Below, in pieces: positions 9,731 through 20,418 of a stretch of 64,000 nt of DNA. A program made the position numbers and the translations under genes. Position 1 is the stretch's first letter, and the number at the start of each line of letters is the position of its first letter. The notes beneath the pieces were generated by a model. That model was not told the DNA's origin. It was given only the letters and a program-made list of their open reading frames with translations, and searched no databases. This DNA is from Bacilli bacterium (GTDB lineage Bacteria; Bacillota_I; Bacilli_A; RF39; UBA660): the NCBI GenBank assembly GCA_017436345.1, contig JAFSDH010000008.1, forward strand, positions 109,839 to 173,838, read 5' to 3'.

Positions 9731-10257
9731 TACTTCCACCTAAACAAAATACCAAAAATAAACAAGAACATAAACGAATAAGCAGCACTAAGCTCATTCT
9801 TTTTAGCATATAAAGCTTCCTGAATAGATATATAATTATCAACTAAATCAACTAAAACACTTTCCTTATAACGAGGAAAACTCCACCCTAAAGGGAACAT
9901 ATGACTAGTGATAATATTTCTTTCCATATCAGATAAATAATAGTATTTTAAAGAATTATCAAGTGCTAACTTAGGATGTAAAAATAAAGTTTTAATTCTA
10001 CTAAATTTACCTATAGAAAGATTATCTACAAAAAAGAAATCATGAAGCAGTGCAGCTCTCGCAATTTTCTTTGAATCTAAATTAAATTTCTTCGAAATCA
10101 AATAGGAATAGTATGAAACATTTAATGAATGTTGAAATCTATCACTATTATGATGTGTATAATTAGCTAATTTTAAAAAATCTTTATTTCTTAATATGTC
10201 TGAAACATATTCTAAATACTTTTCATCGTCTTTTACATATACATTAATCGAGTTCAT
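9730..10257 (-). CDS. HD-domain protein with C-terminal membrane segment
   Basis: A 175-residue HD-superfamily metal-dependent phosphohydrolase-like protein: the metal-binding pattern is seen as HHNSDRFQHSLNVSYYSY followed by AALLHDFFFVD. The C-terminus is hydrophobic (AYSFMFLFIFGILF). Substrates of such small HD proteins (nucleotides or others) cannot be predicted from the motif. It overlaps the carboxypeptidase gene by one base and has AGGAGATG before its ATG. Its coupling to a wall hydrolase is the only functional hint. Confidence 0.75.
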   Translation of the reverse strand: MNSINVYVKDDEKYLEYVSDILRNKDFLKLANYTHHNSDRFQHSLNVSYYSYLISKKFNLDSKKIARAALLHDFFFVDNLSIGKFSRIKTLFLHPKLALDNSLKYYYLSDMERNIITSHMFPLGWSFPRYKESVLVDLVDNYISIQEALYAKKNELSAAYSFMFLFIFGILFRWK

Positions 10258-10320
10258 ACTTCATCTCCTATACTAAGACTACTCTTCCATTCTAACATAT
10301 TTCAAATTCATAATAAAGAA

Positions 10321-10349
10321 AAAAATAAAAAAAGAGAGCCAAAGCTCTC
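10321..10349 (-). terminator. Intrinsic terminator
   Basis: Minus strand GAGAGC-TTTG-GCTCTC (10349-10334) followed by a run of seven T. It would end transcription from the 10500-10823 gene after a 150-nt untranslated stretch. Confidence 0.8.
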
Positions 10350-10361
10350 AAATCTATGTAA

Positions 10362-10381
10362 AACGTTAAAAACTTAACGTT
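10362..10381. other. Perfect hairpin in a 240-bp gene-free stretch
   Basis: AACGTTAA-AAAC-TTAACGTT, an 8-bp stem. The stretch 10258-10499 holds this hairpin and the terminator beside it; I see no ORF with a ribosome binding site. Confidence 0.6.
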
Positions 10382-10499
10382 ACTATATATTATGTCCAAA
10401 AAAAGAAAATAATTACATTAATTTTCCAACTTCATAAATAAAATATTCAGTCTTTAAAAATAATTACTAAAAATTTCTTATCTATAAAATTTATAAATG

Positions 10500-10823
10500 T
10501 CACTTTCTTAATCTTTTAGGTTTTACAGGTGATTCATAAATACACTCGCTTTGATGTTCGATAATAGTTGCATCTTTTATACTATCTTTTGTATAAAATT
10601 GTTGATTAATAACATCATAAAAGCCACTGTAAGGACTATCTCCAGCTATTTTATAACCATATAAATGAACAGTTCCCTCCGCAATAATAAACTTTCCAAC
10701 TGCTGATTTACGTATCGACTTTATTTCCTCAAAATCGCGCTCACATCTTTTCGAATTCTTTGAATCATAAACTTTAGTTGTTTCCATAATAAGTTCATGT
10801 GTTATATGGATAGGATACTTCAT
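10500..10823 (-). CDS. Hypothetical protein, 107 aa
   Basis: Soluble protein of unrecognised family. It starts MKYPIHITHELIMETTKVYD, has a basic-acidic middle (SKRCERDFEEIKSIRK) and a beta-rich stretch (KFIIAEGTVHLYGYKI), then a basic C-terminus (KPKRLRK). No catalytic or metal motif is visible. AAGGTGATTTT precedes the ATG, and that Shine-Dalgarno is half-buried in a small hairpin (see separate entry). It stands alone, with its own downstream terminator. The composition resembles its neighbours, so nothing points to recent transfer. Confidence 0.55.
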   Translation of the reverse strand: MKYPIHITHELIMETTKVYDSKNSKRCERDFEEIKSIRKSAVGKFIIAEGTVHLYGYKIAGDSPYSGFYDVINQQFYTKDSIKDATIIEHQSECIYESPVKPKRLRK

Positions 10824-10825
10824 AA

Positions 10826-10841
10826 AATCACCTTCGTGATT
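10826..10841 (-). promoter_or_regulatory. Hairpin covering the Shine-Dalgarno of the 107-aa gene
   Basis: Minus strand AATCAC-GAAG-GTGATT immediately before TTATG: the 3' arm plus loop contains the AAGGTGAT ribosome-binding sequence, so the hairpin could lower initiation. Confidence 0.45.
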
Positions 10842-10894
10842 ATTTATTTTATATTAGGGATTAACATCTGTCAATATTGGATAATCCATTATAA

Positions 10895-12961
10895 TTATGG
10901 CTTATAAGTCTTTATATCTAATTTATTATTTTTTAACTGAATTAAAACTCCTCCATCAAGATCCGTTCTATAAATAATACTATCATTTAAATTATTAAGT
11001 ACTTCCTCACTAGGATGCTTAAACTTATTATTTTCACCAACAGATATAAGTGCATATTTAGGATTTATTTTTTCAACGAACTCTTTAGAAGAACTCGTAT
11101 TACTACCATGATGTCCTACTTTTAAAATATCAATATTACTAATATTATATTTACTTAATAAACGTCTTTCGCTCTCATACGATGCATCTCCTGTAAACAA
11201 AAAAGAATGATCATCAATAAAACCATAAAGAATCATACTACTAGCATTTTCATCACTTGACTTTGTACCTAAAGAATAAAAAGAAAAATCCCCTACCATA
11301 TAATATTTTCCCTCATAACTAACAGAATAATCTATGTTCTTTTTCTCTAATAGATCAATTATTTTAATTTCATTACCAACAAACTCACCTTCATTAAAAT
11401 AAACATGATTAACCTTAAAATTATTAACTAAATTTATTGCTTCTCCAACATGATCGTAATCACCATGCGATAAAAACAAATAATCTATTTTTCTAATACC
11501 TAAAGACCTAAACAAAGGAATCAAAGTATTATTACTTAAAGAATAATTCCTATAACTATTCCCACCCGTATCAACTAAAATATTATATTTAGAACTATGA
11601 AGCAATATTGAATCACCCTGTCCAACATCAATCATCAATATATAATTACTTGGAAATACAATATTATAATTATAATGAATTACTATAATTATAAGTAATA
11701 TTACAAACAAAAATTTCTTTTTAAATTTAAATAATAAAATTAATAATAAATAATATATTACACAAAGAAAAATACTAGGTTTAATAAAAATAATATTAGT
11801 ATTAAACTTCGATAAAAACAAAGAAATATTTTCTAATAAATATATAAATATTTCTAATAAATTAGAAAAAAATGGAAATAAAAAACAAAATAATGATAAT
11901 GGAAAAATAACTATAGATATTAAAGGAACAAAAAATAAATTATAAAATATCGTAAATATATTTATTTGATAATAACTATATATTGATATTGAAAAACTAA
12001 ATAAAAAAGCTATAAAAGAAGTTAAAAATAATTTAATAAAATAATTATCATACTTATTAATAATAGAACTTGATAAAATTAAAGAACCAGTTATAACACA
12101 TGAATATAAAAAACCTGTATTATATACTATAAAAGGATTATCTAATATAATAAGACTAACTACAATTAATAAAATATTTATTGGTTTAATATTTAAATAA
12201 AATATTATATTTAAACTATTTAAAATAAAAAATAAACCACTTCTTAAAACTGAAGGACAATAATTAACTAAAAACATATAAAAAAGAATAAAAATAGAAC
12301 AAAAAAACAATCTTTTATTTTCACTATTTTTTTTAAAAATAAATAAAATAATATTAGTAAAAATAGATATATGCATTCCAGAAACACTAAATAAATGACT
12401 AATACCAAGTTCTTGATAACTAGATTTAACATCGCTATCTAAATACCTATTATCTCCTAAAATAAAAGTATATAAATAATTAGATACTTTATTTTTAGAA
12501 ATCATTTCTCTAAACAAATTCTTAATACTATAAAATATATTGTTATTATTAGATATCTTCTTAATATTATCAGCATTAAATATGTAAAAAATATCTTTAG
12601 ATTTCAAAAAAGATCTATAACTAAATAAATTAGGATTAGTATTATTACTAGGAATTAATAATTCTCCATAAACTATAATCTTATCCCCAAGATTTAAATT
12701 TATATATTCTTCATAATAATAGTTTACTTTTATTTTTAAATCATCTTCAATAATTATTTCCATTTTATCATTATTAATAAATATATCAGTAATAATACCC
12801 GTATAAGTTTTTATATTAGAACAATCTAAATATTCATATTTATTATTTAAGAAAAACAGTATATAGATAAGTGAAAATAAAAACAAAAAATAATATATAT
12901 AATTACACAGTAATATTTTCCTTAATATTAACGTAAATACTTTCTCCAATTCCTTCAACAT
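10895..12961 (-). CDS. comEC: ComEC/Rec2 DNA-uptake channel with metallo-beta-lactamase domain
   Basis: A 688-residue polytopic protein with the normal ComEC plan: N-terminal helix and OB-like region, the competence domain (LGISHLFSVSGMHISIF near residue 188), a block of membrane helices, and a C-terminal metallo-beta-lactamase-type domain. The latter shows DVGQGDS, DTGG, SHGDYDHVGEA, FTGDA and VGHHGSNTS, the metal-binding set. ComEC carries single-stranded DNA across the membrane during transformation, and its beta-lactamase-like domain is thought to degrade the other strand. The reading frame overlaps comEA by 59 bp if the first ATG is used. No strong Shine-Dalgarno precedes that ATG, so an internal TTG is possible; the first 20 residues are therefore uncertain. 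No other competence genes lie in the window. Confidence 0.93.
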   Translation of the reverse strand: MLKELEKVFTLILRKILLCNYIYYFLFLFSLIYILFFLNNKYEYLDCSNIKTYTGIITDIFINNDKMEIIIEDDLKIKVNYYYEEYINLNLGDKIIVYGELLIPSNNTNPNLFSYRSFLKSKDIFYIFNADNIKKISNNNNIFYSIKNLFREMISKNKVSNYLYTFILGDNRYLDSDVKSSYQELGISHLFSVSGMHISIFTNIILFIFKKNSENKRLFFCSIFILFYMFLVNYCPSVLRSGLFFILNSLNIIFYLNIKPINILLIVVSLIILDNPFIVYNTGFLYSCVITGSLILSSSIINKYDNYFIKLFLTSFIAFLFSFSISIYSYYQINIFTIFYNLFFVPLISIVIFPLSLFCFLFPFFSNLLEIFIYLLENISLFLSKFNTNIIFIKPSIFLCVIYYLLLILLFKFKKKFLFVILLIIIVIHYNYNIVFPSNYILMIDVGQGDSILLHSSKYNILVDTGGNSYRNYSLSNNTLIPLFRSLGIRKIDYLFLSHGDYDHVGEAINLVNNFKVNHVYFNEGEFVGNEIKIIDLLEKKNIDYSVSYEGKYYMVGDFSFYSLGTKSSDENASSMILYGFIDDHSFLFTGDASYESERRLLSKYNISNIDILKVGHHGSNTSSSKEFVEKINPKYALISVGENNKFKHPSEEVLNNLNDSIIYRTDLDGGVLIQLKNNKLDIKTYKP

Positions 12962-13577
12962 TTAAAATATCATCAATATTTTTAAAAGGAGTCTTATTTC
13001 TATAACTAATAATGTTTTTGGCCTTTGATTCTCCTATACCACTTAAAGTCATTAATTCATCTAAAGACGCCGTATTAATATTAATTAAATTACTATTACT
13101 TATATTACTATCATAATTAATACAAGCATCATTTTTTAAATTAGAACTATTACACATATCTTGCTTATACTTTTCTTTTTCTAAAGTTTCCAAATAACTA
13201 GAAACTTCTTTTTTACTATAAACAATTATTACCATACCATCTTCTATTTGTTTACTTAAATTAATTACACTAGTGTCACTATTATTAGTTAAACCACCAC
13301 TTAAATTTATCGCATCATTTATTCTACTATCACAACTAATAGAATAAACTCCAGGTTTCTTAACCTCACCTTTTATATCAAAAAAACATAAACTAACTTC
13401 TTCAACTATCTCCTCTTTTTCTAATACTAAATCATTTTTTATAATAGAATCTTTATCTTCTACTTTGTCATTATTATCTAAATAATAATAACAAGATCCT
13501 AATACAACCACTATCAAACCAAATACAAAAATAAAAATCTTCTTTTTATTAAAATAAATCCATTCTTTTATAGACAT
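12903..13577 (-). CDS. comEA: ComEA family helix-hairpin-helix DNA-binding protein
   Basis: A 224-residue protein with one N-terminal membrane anchor (IFIFVFGLIVVVLGSCYYYL), an SLBB-like domain (DIKGEVKKPGVYSI) and a C-terminal double helix-hairpin-helix (NINTASLDELMTLSGIG, then ILNVEGIGESIYVNI). ComEA binds incoming double-stranded DNA outside the membrane and hands it to ComEC, whose gene follows and overlaps. The ATG is preceded by GGGAGG, with 7 T between; the same bases form a terminator-like hairpin (13582-13600), so expression may need read-through. Length and domain order are normal. Confidence 0.93.
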   Translation of the reverse strand: MSIKEWIYFNKKKIFIFVFGLIVVVLGSCYYYLDNNDKVEDKDSIIKNDLVLEKEEIVEEVSLCFFDIKGEVKKPGVYSISCDSRINDAINLSGGLTNNSDTSVINLSKQIEDGMVIIVYSKKEVSSYLETLEKEKYKQDMCNSSNLKNDACINYDSNISNSNLININTASLDELMTLSGIGESKAKNIISYRNKTPFKNIDDILNVEGIGESIYVNIKENITV

Positions 13578-13581
13578 AAAA

Positions 13582-13600
13582 AAACCTCCCTAAGGAGATT
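13582..13600 (-). terminator. Terminator-like hairpin overlapping the comEA ribosome binding site
   Basis: Minus strand AATCTCC-TTAG-GGAGGTT followed by TTTTT and directly by the comEA ATG. The 3' arm contains the Shine-Dalgarno GGGAGG. It may stop transcripts from the ftsW-like gene and also mask comEA translation. Confidence 0.65.
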
Positions 13601-13601
13601 A

Positions 13602-14774
13602 TTAAACTTTTTTCTTATTTTTTCCTACATTATGCGCAAGTTTAAGTTTTGTTTCAATATTAATTCTTTGTACAACAGTTAATATCGCAATTAAACAAAG
13701 CGTATAACTACCACCATAACTAAGGAAAGGTAAAGGAACACCTGTCATTGGTAATATGCCAAAAATACCACATAAATTAACCATTATATGTACAAAAATA
13801 TAAAAAGCTCCACCGTAACAAATCAATGCATCCCGATTATTTAAACTTCTCTTACCAATCATAATAACTCTAAATAATAAAAGTAAATATAAAAGTAAAA
13901 TACCAAGCCCTGTAATAAGACCCAACTCCTCAATTATAATACAAAAAATAAAGTCAGTATGAGCTTCTGGTAAATATAAATATTTTTGAATACTTTTTCC
14001 TAATCCTAAACCTGTAAAACCACCATTATTAATCGCTATATAACCATTACACACTTGGTTACCATCAGTATAATAATTTTCTTCATCACAAGGATTTGAA
14101 CTAGAAATAACACTAGTAATACGAGACATTTGTCTTTCTGATAATAAACTATTACCACCAATAACTAAAACAAGTCCTAATACTACAATAAATCCCCCTA
14201 CAATTCCAATTATCTTATTTTTAATCTTTTTATCAACTGGTGATAATAAAAACATTAAAGCAACTATAGAAGCATAAATAATCGCAGTTCCTAAATCAGG
14301 TTGAAATACAATTAATAAAAATGATACAAAACTTATAATAATAGGTTTTAAACTAGTCCAACTAGAAGAAAAATCTCTTTTTTTATTATCATAATAATTA
14401 GCTAAATACATAATTGTTGTTATCTTTAAAAATTCACTAGGTTGTAAACTAAAAAATCCTAAGTCAAACCAACTTTGAGCATCATTAGTAACTTCACCAA
14501 CAACAAACAATAAAACTAATAAAAACATAAATACATAATTTAAAAAAGCAGCAACTTTACTCGAGACTTTAACATTAAAAAAGCAAATAACTAAACTACC
14601 TATAATTCCAAAAATCAAAATAACAATTTGCTTAAACAAATACAAATATGGACTATTAGAATATCTCATATAAAAAGAAACATTCGATGCTGAAAAGACC
14701 ATTATCGTACCTATCGCAAAAAGTAAAATAGAAACTAAAAGTAATAATTTATCTATATATTTAAGTCTATTCAC
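13602..14774 (-). CDS. ftsW: FtsW/RodA/SpoVE (SEDS) family peptidoglycan polymerase
   Basis: About 390 residues with ten or so transmembrane helices. Family signatures are present: FSLQPSEFLK, the large extracytoplasmic loop ending GGFTGLGLGKSIQKYLYLPEAH, and PLPFLSYGGSYTL near the C-terminus. SEDS proteins polymerise lipid II glycans with a partner class B PBP. The short N-terminus and the form of the loop fit FtsW/SpoVE rather better than RodA, but with no neighbouring division genes the choice is tentative. I favour the GTG at 14774 (AGGAAGTGATAAA upstream); an in-frame ATG seven codons earlier has no ribosome binding site. The basic tail (KLKLAHNVGKNKKKV) is cytoplasmic. It is followed by a terminator-like hairpin before comEA. 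Confidence 0.88.
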   Translation of the reverse strand: MNRLKYIDKLLLLVSILLFAIGTIMVFSASNVSFYMRYSNSPYLYLFKQIVILIFGIIGSLVICFFNVKVSSKVAAFLNYVFMFLLVLLFVVGEVTNDAQSWFDLGFFSLQPSEFLKITTIMYLANYYDNKKRDFSSSWTSLKPIIISFVSFLLIVFQPDLGTAIIYASIVALMFLLSPVDKKIKNKIIGIVGGFIVVLGLVLVIGGNSLLSERQMSRITSVISSSNPCDEENYYTDGNQVCNGYIAINNGGFTGLGLGKSIQKYLYLPEAHTDFIFCIIIEELGLITGLGILLLYLLLLFRVIMIGKRSLNNRDALICYGGAFYIFVHIMVNLCGIFGILPMTGVPLPFLSYGGSYTLCLIAILTVVQRINIETKLKLAHNVGKNKKKV

Positions 14775-14850
14775 TTTATCACTTCCTATTATCATTACAA
14801 TTATAACATGATAATATTGATAAGTAAATTAACTATAAATATCATTTACA

Positions 14851-15489
14851 CTATTTTATTAACTCATCATTTCTAATAATAAATAATTTCTTATCATGAT
14901 AAAAAGCATAGAAAATATTAGAGATATCCTCATCTGCAACTCTTTTAATCCATTTCTCTGTCTTATTAATTTTTTTAAGAACTTCATAATCAATTTTTCC
15001 ATCTAAAATAACTGGAAGCGGATAATCTCCTAAATAATTAGAGTCTTTCTTAAAAACCGATAAATTACCACTAGTTTCTAAAAGAGCAAAATCAACCTCT
15101 TCAATACTCCTAATCCCATTTTCACGTAATTGCGTAAGTAAATCTTCAATATTATATCTTTGTGAAGCCATTACTTTAAAATTTATTTTTCCCTGATCAA
15201 TTATTACAGATTGTTTACCATCAAATACATCTCTTGCTTTACCACACTTTAAAGATATATAACTAACAATAATTTGAATAATAACTAATAAAATAACTGG
15301 TAAAACAAATAAAAGTAAAGGCTCATCTTTTTGTTCAATAGAAACAGCCGCAAATTCGGCTATTAAAATATAAACAATTAAATCAGTCATCCCTAATTGA
15401 CCAATTTCCCTTTTACCCATAAAGCGAAAAATTAATGAAATTAAAATATAAAAAAATATAGTTCTAAATAAAATAATAAAATAATCCAT
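14851..15489 (-). CDS. yetF: DUF421 / YetF-family membrane protein
   Basis: A 212-residue protein with three N-terminal membrane helices and a soluble C-terminal domain. The DUF421 hallmark RFMGKREIGQLGMTDLIVYI is clear, as are DGKQSVIIDQGKI and the RYNIEDLLTQLRENGI segment. YetF homologues (YetF, YdfS, YrbG, YkjA) are membrane proteins of B. subtilis spores and vegetative cells of poorly defined function. The Shine-Dalgarno is weak (GTGATGATGA). It is divergent from the YrzE-like gene. Confidence 0.88.
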   Translation of the reverse strand: MDYFIILFRTIFFYILISLIFRFMGKREIGQLGMTDLIVYILIAEFAAVSIEQKDEPLLLFVLPVILLVIIQIIVSYISLKCGKARDVFDGKQSVIIDQGKINFKVMASQRYNIEDLLTQLRENGIRSIEEVDFALLETSGNLSVFKKDSNYLGDYPLPVILDGKIDYEVLKKINKTEKWIKRVADEDISNIFYAFYHDKKLFIIRNDELIK

Positions 15490-15559
15490 TCATCATCACA
15501 TATATATTATTACCTATCATATATTTATTATACTTACATAAATTTAATTAGGTGATAAT

Positions 15560-15919
15560 ATGTACAAAAATTATATAAAAAGTATCTTAATCTTTATATT
15601 TATAATCTTATTATTTTCTATTATAAATACATCATTATATTACTTTAATGTAACAAATAATATAATAACTAATATTATAGAAATTATAACAATACTTGTA
15701 AGTTCTTTTATAAGTGGATTTTATATAGGTAAAAAAAGTAAAAACAAAGGATATATTAACGGAATAATCCTAAGTGTAATAATTATCGTACTATTATTAA
15801 TATTAAATATAATTATATCTAGAAATATAAATATAATATCAATCATATATTATCTAGGAATATTATTAATAGTAACAATAAGTAGTATTATAGGTATAAA
15901 TAAAAAAAGTAAACAATAG
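15560..15919 (+). CDS. TIGR04086/YrzE-like four-helix membrane protein
   Basis: A 119-residue protein made of four hydrophobic helices with short loops, matching the plan of the TIGR04086 (YrzE) family: a helix, a conserved SSFISGFYIGKKSKNKGYING segment between helices 2 and 3, and two more helices. Function of the family is unknown. AGGTGATAAT precedes the ATG. A terminator overlaps the stop codon. It is the only plus-strand gene in the first 21 kb. Family call is from the helix pattern plus the SGFYIGK motif and is moderately sure. Confidence 0.7.
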   Translation: MYKNYIKSILIFIFIILLFSIINTSLYYFNVTNNIITNIIEIITILVSSFISGFYIGKKSKNKGYINGIILSVIIIVLLLILNIIISRNINIISIIYYLGILLIVTISSIIGINKKSKQ

Positions 15920-15931
15920 TTTACTTTTTTC
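15908..15931 (+). terminator. Intrinsic terminator overlapping stop codon
   Basis: AGTAAAC-AATA-GTTTACT followed by TTTTT; the TAG stop lies in the loop and stem. Confidence 0.8.
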
Positions 15932-15943
15932 TAACTTAAAATA

Positions 15944-16200
15944 TTACTTCGTTTCCTTTAACTTATTCAATGCTTTTGATAATTGATCAGGACAAGAAGT
16001 ACTTTTCATTCCACATCTAACTCCTTCAAGAGTAGATATCACATCATCAATCTTTTGTCCTAAACAAAGCTTACTTACACCAAGAGAATTACCAGGACAT
16101 CCTCCTATAATTTGAACCTTAGTAATAATCTCATTATCATCGCATTCAACAATCATCTTTTTTGAACAAACACCAGATGGAATAAATTCAACACTTTTCA

Positions 16201-16201
<1 letters not shown>
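15944..16201 (-). CDS. TSCPD-domain protein (TIGR03905 family)
   Basis: An 85-residue protein with GGCPGNSLGVSKLCLGQ and, near the end, KSTSCPDQLSKAL, the TSCPD signature. Free-standing TSCPD proteins of this length form TIGR03905; the same domain occurs at the C-terminus of class II ribonucleotide reductases, but the role of the small version is unknown. The five cysteines suggest metal binding. Its ATG overlaps the TAA of tgt (TAATG), so the two are translationally coupled. Confidence 0.9.
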
Positions 16202-18033
<1,832 letters not shown>

Positions 18034-18034
<1 letters not shown>

Positions 18035-18411
18035 TATTTACTCCAATTGTCAATCGAACCAAAATCATATACTTTTGTATAACCAAGTTCTAACAACTTA
18101 TTTGCAGCCTGACTACTTCTATTACCACTACGACAATAAACAATAATAACACTATTAGTATCTATCTTTTTTAGACCATTATAAATTAAACCATTACTTG
18201 ATAAAATATCGTTTACATCAATATTAATAGATCCTTCAATATTACCACTATTAAATTCAGCTTCACTTCTTACATCTATCAATATCGCACCATCATCCAT
18301 ATATTCAATAACTTGTTCTTTACTAATCATAGTAACACCTTCTTTACTTTCATCACTACCACAACCAACAATTAAAAAACAACAAAATAATAAAACAAAA
18401 AATTTCTTCAT
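18034..18411 (-). CDS. Rhodanese-domain lipoprotein
   Basis: A 125-residue secreted lipoprotein: N-terminal MKKFFVLLFCCFLIVGCGS with a lipobox ending at Cys, then a complete rhodanese domain (GAILIDVRSEAEFNSGNI) with the active-site loop VYCRSGNRSSQAA. The catalytic Cys is kept, so sulfur transfer outside the membrane is possible. The ATG at codon 5 of the longer frame is preceded by GGAGGTATGC and is the natural start. First gene of the operon with the amidotransferase, tgt and TSCPD genes. Confidence 0.9.
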
Positions 18412-18449
18412 GCATACCTCCAACTTATAAAATTATAACATAAAAAGAA

Positions 18450-18467
18450 AAGAAGGAATACCTTCTT
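18450..18467 (-). terminator. Intrinsic terminator
   Basis: Minus strand AAGAAGG-TATT-CCTTCTT followed by TTCTTTTT, overlapping the stop codon of the 18466-19497 gene. Confidence 0.75.
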
Positions 18468-19497
18468 ATTTATTATTAGGAATATCTAATTTAACATTCA
18501 TAGCTATTTGATAATAATTATTTCCATCTTCACTATTAGTAAACTCAAAACCTTTATCTAAAGAATTAGTATATAAATTATTAGAAATATAACTATCTAA
18601 ATTTGTCATATTAACACCCTGTAAAACAGCAATTTCTTTAATTAATAAAATAGACATTTCTAAAGCAAAAGCACTATTATCTATAGTAGTATTAACAGAT
18701 AAAACATTATCTTTAGCAACAAACTGTGCATCTAAAGTAGAGTTTTCATTTGTTATATCTAAATAATTAGGCGCTGTAAATAATAAATTATCACCCTCCA
18801 TAAAAATAGTAAGTTCAATATTATTTTTACTTTCAAAATCTATAACATATTTAGAATCTTCCAATCCATTATATATATCTTTTAAAGTAACTACCTTTAA
18901 CGTATCTTCTTTAACAACTTCTTCCTCTTCTGGTTTTTTCTTACTATTTTGATAATTTTGTACAGCTAAAACAATATCATCAATAAAGAAAGCCGCAATA
19001 ACTACAGATACAAAGATAAAAACCATAAAGAAAGGGAATCCTTTTTTCTCGTTTTCAGCACCTTCCTTCATACTGCCTTCACTAGGCGTATCTTTCTTAT
19101 TAAAAACACTATCTTCTGAAATTTCATTTTCAGATAGATTATTAAATGAGTCTGAATCTACACTAACACTAACTTCTTCAATCGTCCCAACAGCAACTTC
19201 TTCTTGTGTTGCTACTTCATTATTAATATCGGCATCAATTACTGTTTCACTAGTAACTGTAGCTTTTTCAGAAGTCACATCCACTTGTTCTAAATCATTC
19301 GATACATCTTGAACAACTTCTTCTTTTTCCAAAGTACTTTCCAAAGAATCATTAGAACTTTCAACGTTGTTTGTAGTATCAACTACTTCTTCTTTAGGTT
19401 TAGTAACATCAGCAAATTTCGTAGTATCTATTTTAAAGTCATCTTTAATACCATCACTATTATTAACATTCAAACTATTATTAGTATCATCATTCAT
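18466..19497 (-). CDS. Hypothetical membrane protein with long acidic N-terminus, 343 aa
   Basis: Residues 1 to about 155 are low-complexity and acidic, rich in Val, Glu, Ser, Thr and Asp, presumably disordered and cytoplasmic. One membrane helix follows (FPFFMVFIFVSVVIAAFFI), then an extracytoplasmic domain of about 160 residues with beta-like alternation. I do not recognise the outer domain. The ATG at 19495-19497 has AAAGGGTGATAAGT upstream. The plan (charged disordered tail, one helix, outer domain) resembles envelope or division accessory proteins, but no family is assigned. Confidence 0.6.
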   Translation of the reverse strand: MNDDTNNSLNVNNSDGIKDDFKIDTTKFADVTKPKEEVVDTTNNVESSNDSLESTLEKEEVVQDVSNDLEQVDVTSEKATVTSETVIDADINNEVATQEEVAVGTIEEVSVSVDSDSFNNLSENEISEDSVFNKKDTPSEGSMKEGAENEKKGFPFFMVFIFVSVVIAAFFIDDIVLAVQNYQNSKKKPEEEEVVKEDTLKVVTLKDIYNGLEDSKYVIDFESKNNIELTIFMEGDNLLFTAPNYLDITNENSTLDAQFVAKDNVLSVNTTIDNSAFALEMSILLIKEIAVLQGVNMTNLDSYISNNLYTNSLDKGFEFTNSEDGNNYYQIAMNVKLDIPNNK

Positions 19498-19541
19498 ACT
19501 TATCACCCTTTATTCTATATTAATAATATCATAAGAAAAAA

Positions 19542-19724
19542 TTAAAATAAAGATGATAATTCATTAAAATAGTTATAAAAAATATAAAAGAAAATTAATA
19601 CAACAATCAATACAATAACTATAGAAATAACTTTGACTATCAAAGTAAACTTATTCTTCTTTTCTAATTTATCTATTCTTTTTTCAAGTTCTAAAACACG
19701 AGTTTCTAAATCTTTAACATCCAT
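19542..19724 (-). CDS. Small coiled-coil membrane protein, 60 aa
   Basis: The first 25 residues form a heptad-like charged coiled coil (LETRVLELEKRIDKLEKKNK), followed by one membrane helix (IISIV-type run of about 24 hydrophobic residues) and a short tail. GGTGATAAT lies before the ATG. Lies between the acidic membrane protein and the 184-aa gene on the same strand. No family recognised. Confidence 0.6.
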   Translation of the reverse strand: MDVKDLETRVLELEKRIDKLEKKNKFTLIVKVISIVIVLIVVLIFFYIFYNYFNELSSLF

Positions 19725-19751
19725 ATTATCACCAATATTATTATAACAAAA

Positions 19752-19774
19752 AAATAGAAGAAAATCTTCTATTT
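19752..19774 (-). terminator. Intrinsic terminator
   Basis: Ten-bp stem AAATAGAAGA/TCTTCTATTT with a 3-nt loop; minus strand continues TTTTTTG. Ends the 184-aa gene. Confidence 0.85.
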
Positions 19775-20327
19775 AAGCAACATGTAATAAATTAGCTGTA
19801 TCTACTTTATTTTGATAAACATTACCAATATTAGAACCAATATTAGATCTAACGATTCGATTACTTCTTTTTGCACAACTACATAAAAAATTCTTTTCTA
19901 TATCATTAAACCCACTATTTACTGTAGATAAAACAGAATCTGTACAATATAAATCATTTCCTACTAAAGTAAACAAATGACCATTAAAATCGATTTTAGA
20001 ACATAATTCAGCCATATCAAGTTCTCTTGCTATAATATGTTCACATAAATTCATATAATTTTTTAAATCAATATTATCAGGATTATTAATATAATTCTTA
20101 ATAGAACTAGATATATCGAACCCTAATGTATCACCATTCATTTTTTGCCCTAAAGCCAATTTCTGCATAAGTATATAATTATCTATCTTATGTTTTAAAA
20201 TTGGATTTTCTCTTAATTCCTTCTTTTTATTCTTTAAAACCCCTACTGAATAATCTAAAGTATGAAATTGAAAGGCTAATAAATGAAAGTTATGTTTGTT
20301 ATCTTTTAACGTAAATAAACTTTCCAT
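19773..20327 (-). CDS. Hypothetical protein, 184 aa
   Basis: Soluble, mainly helical, with seven or so His and five Cys (CEHII, ELCSKID, LYCTD, FLCSCAKR). I see no signal peptide, membrane helix or catalytic motif. AGGAGGTAGTTT gives an unambiguous start and a strong terminator follows, so this is a single-gene unit. Not recognised. Confidence 0.55.
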   Translation of the reverse strand: MESLFTLKDNKHNFHLLAFQFHTLDYSVGVLKNKKKELRENPILKHKIDNYILMQKLALGQKMNGDTLGFDISSSIKNYINNPDNIDLKNYMNLCEHIIARELDMAELCSKIDFNGHLFTLVGNDLYCTDSVLSTVNSGFNDIEKNFLCSCAKRSNRIVRSNIGSNIGNVYQNKVDTANLLHVA

Positions 20328-20395
20328 AAACTACCTCCTAAAAAGTACACATATTATAACACAAACCACTTAAAATATCAAGTATTTCTAAAAAA

Positions 20396-20418
20396 AGAGA
20401 GATTACTTATATCTCTTT
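20396..20418 (-). terminator. Intrinsic terminator
   Basis: Minus strand AAGAGAT...ATCTCTCTTTTTTT; stem AGAGAT/ATCTCT, seven-nt loop, T-run. Ends the 328-aa gene and overlaps its last codons. Confidence 0.7.
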
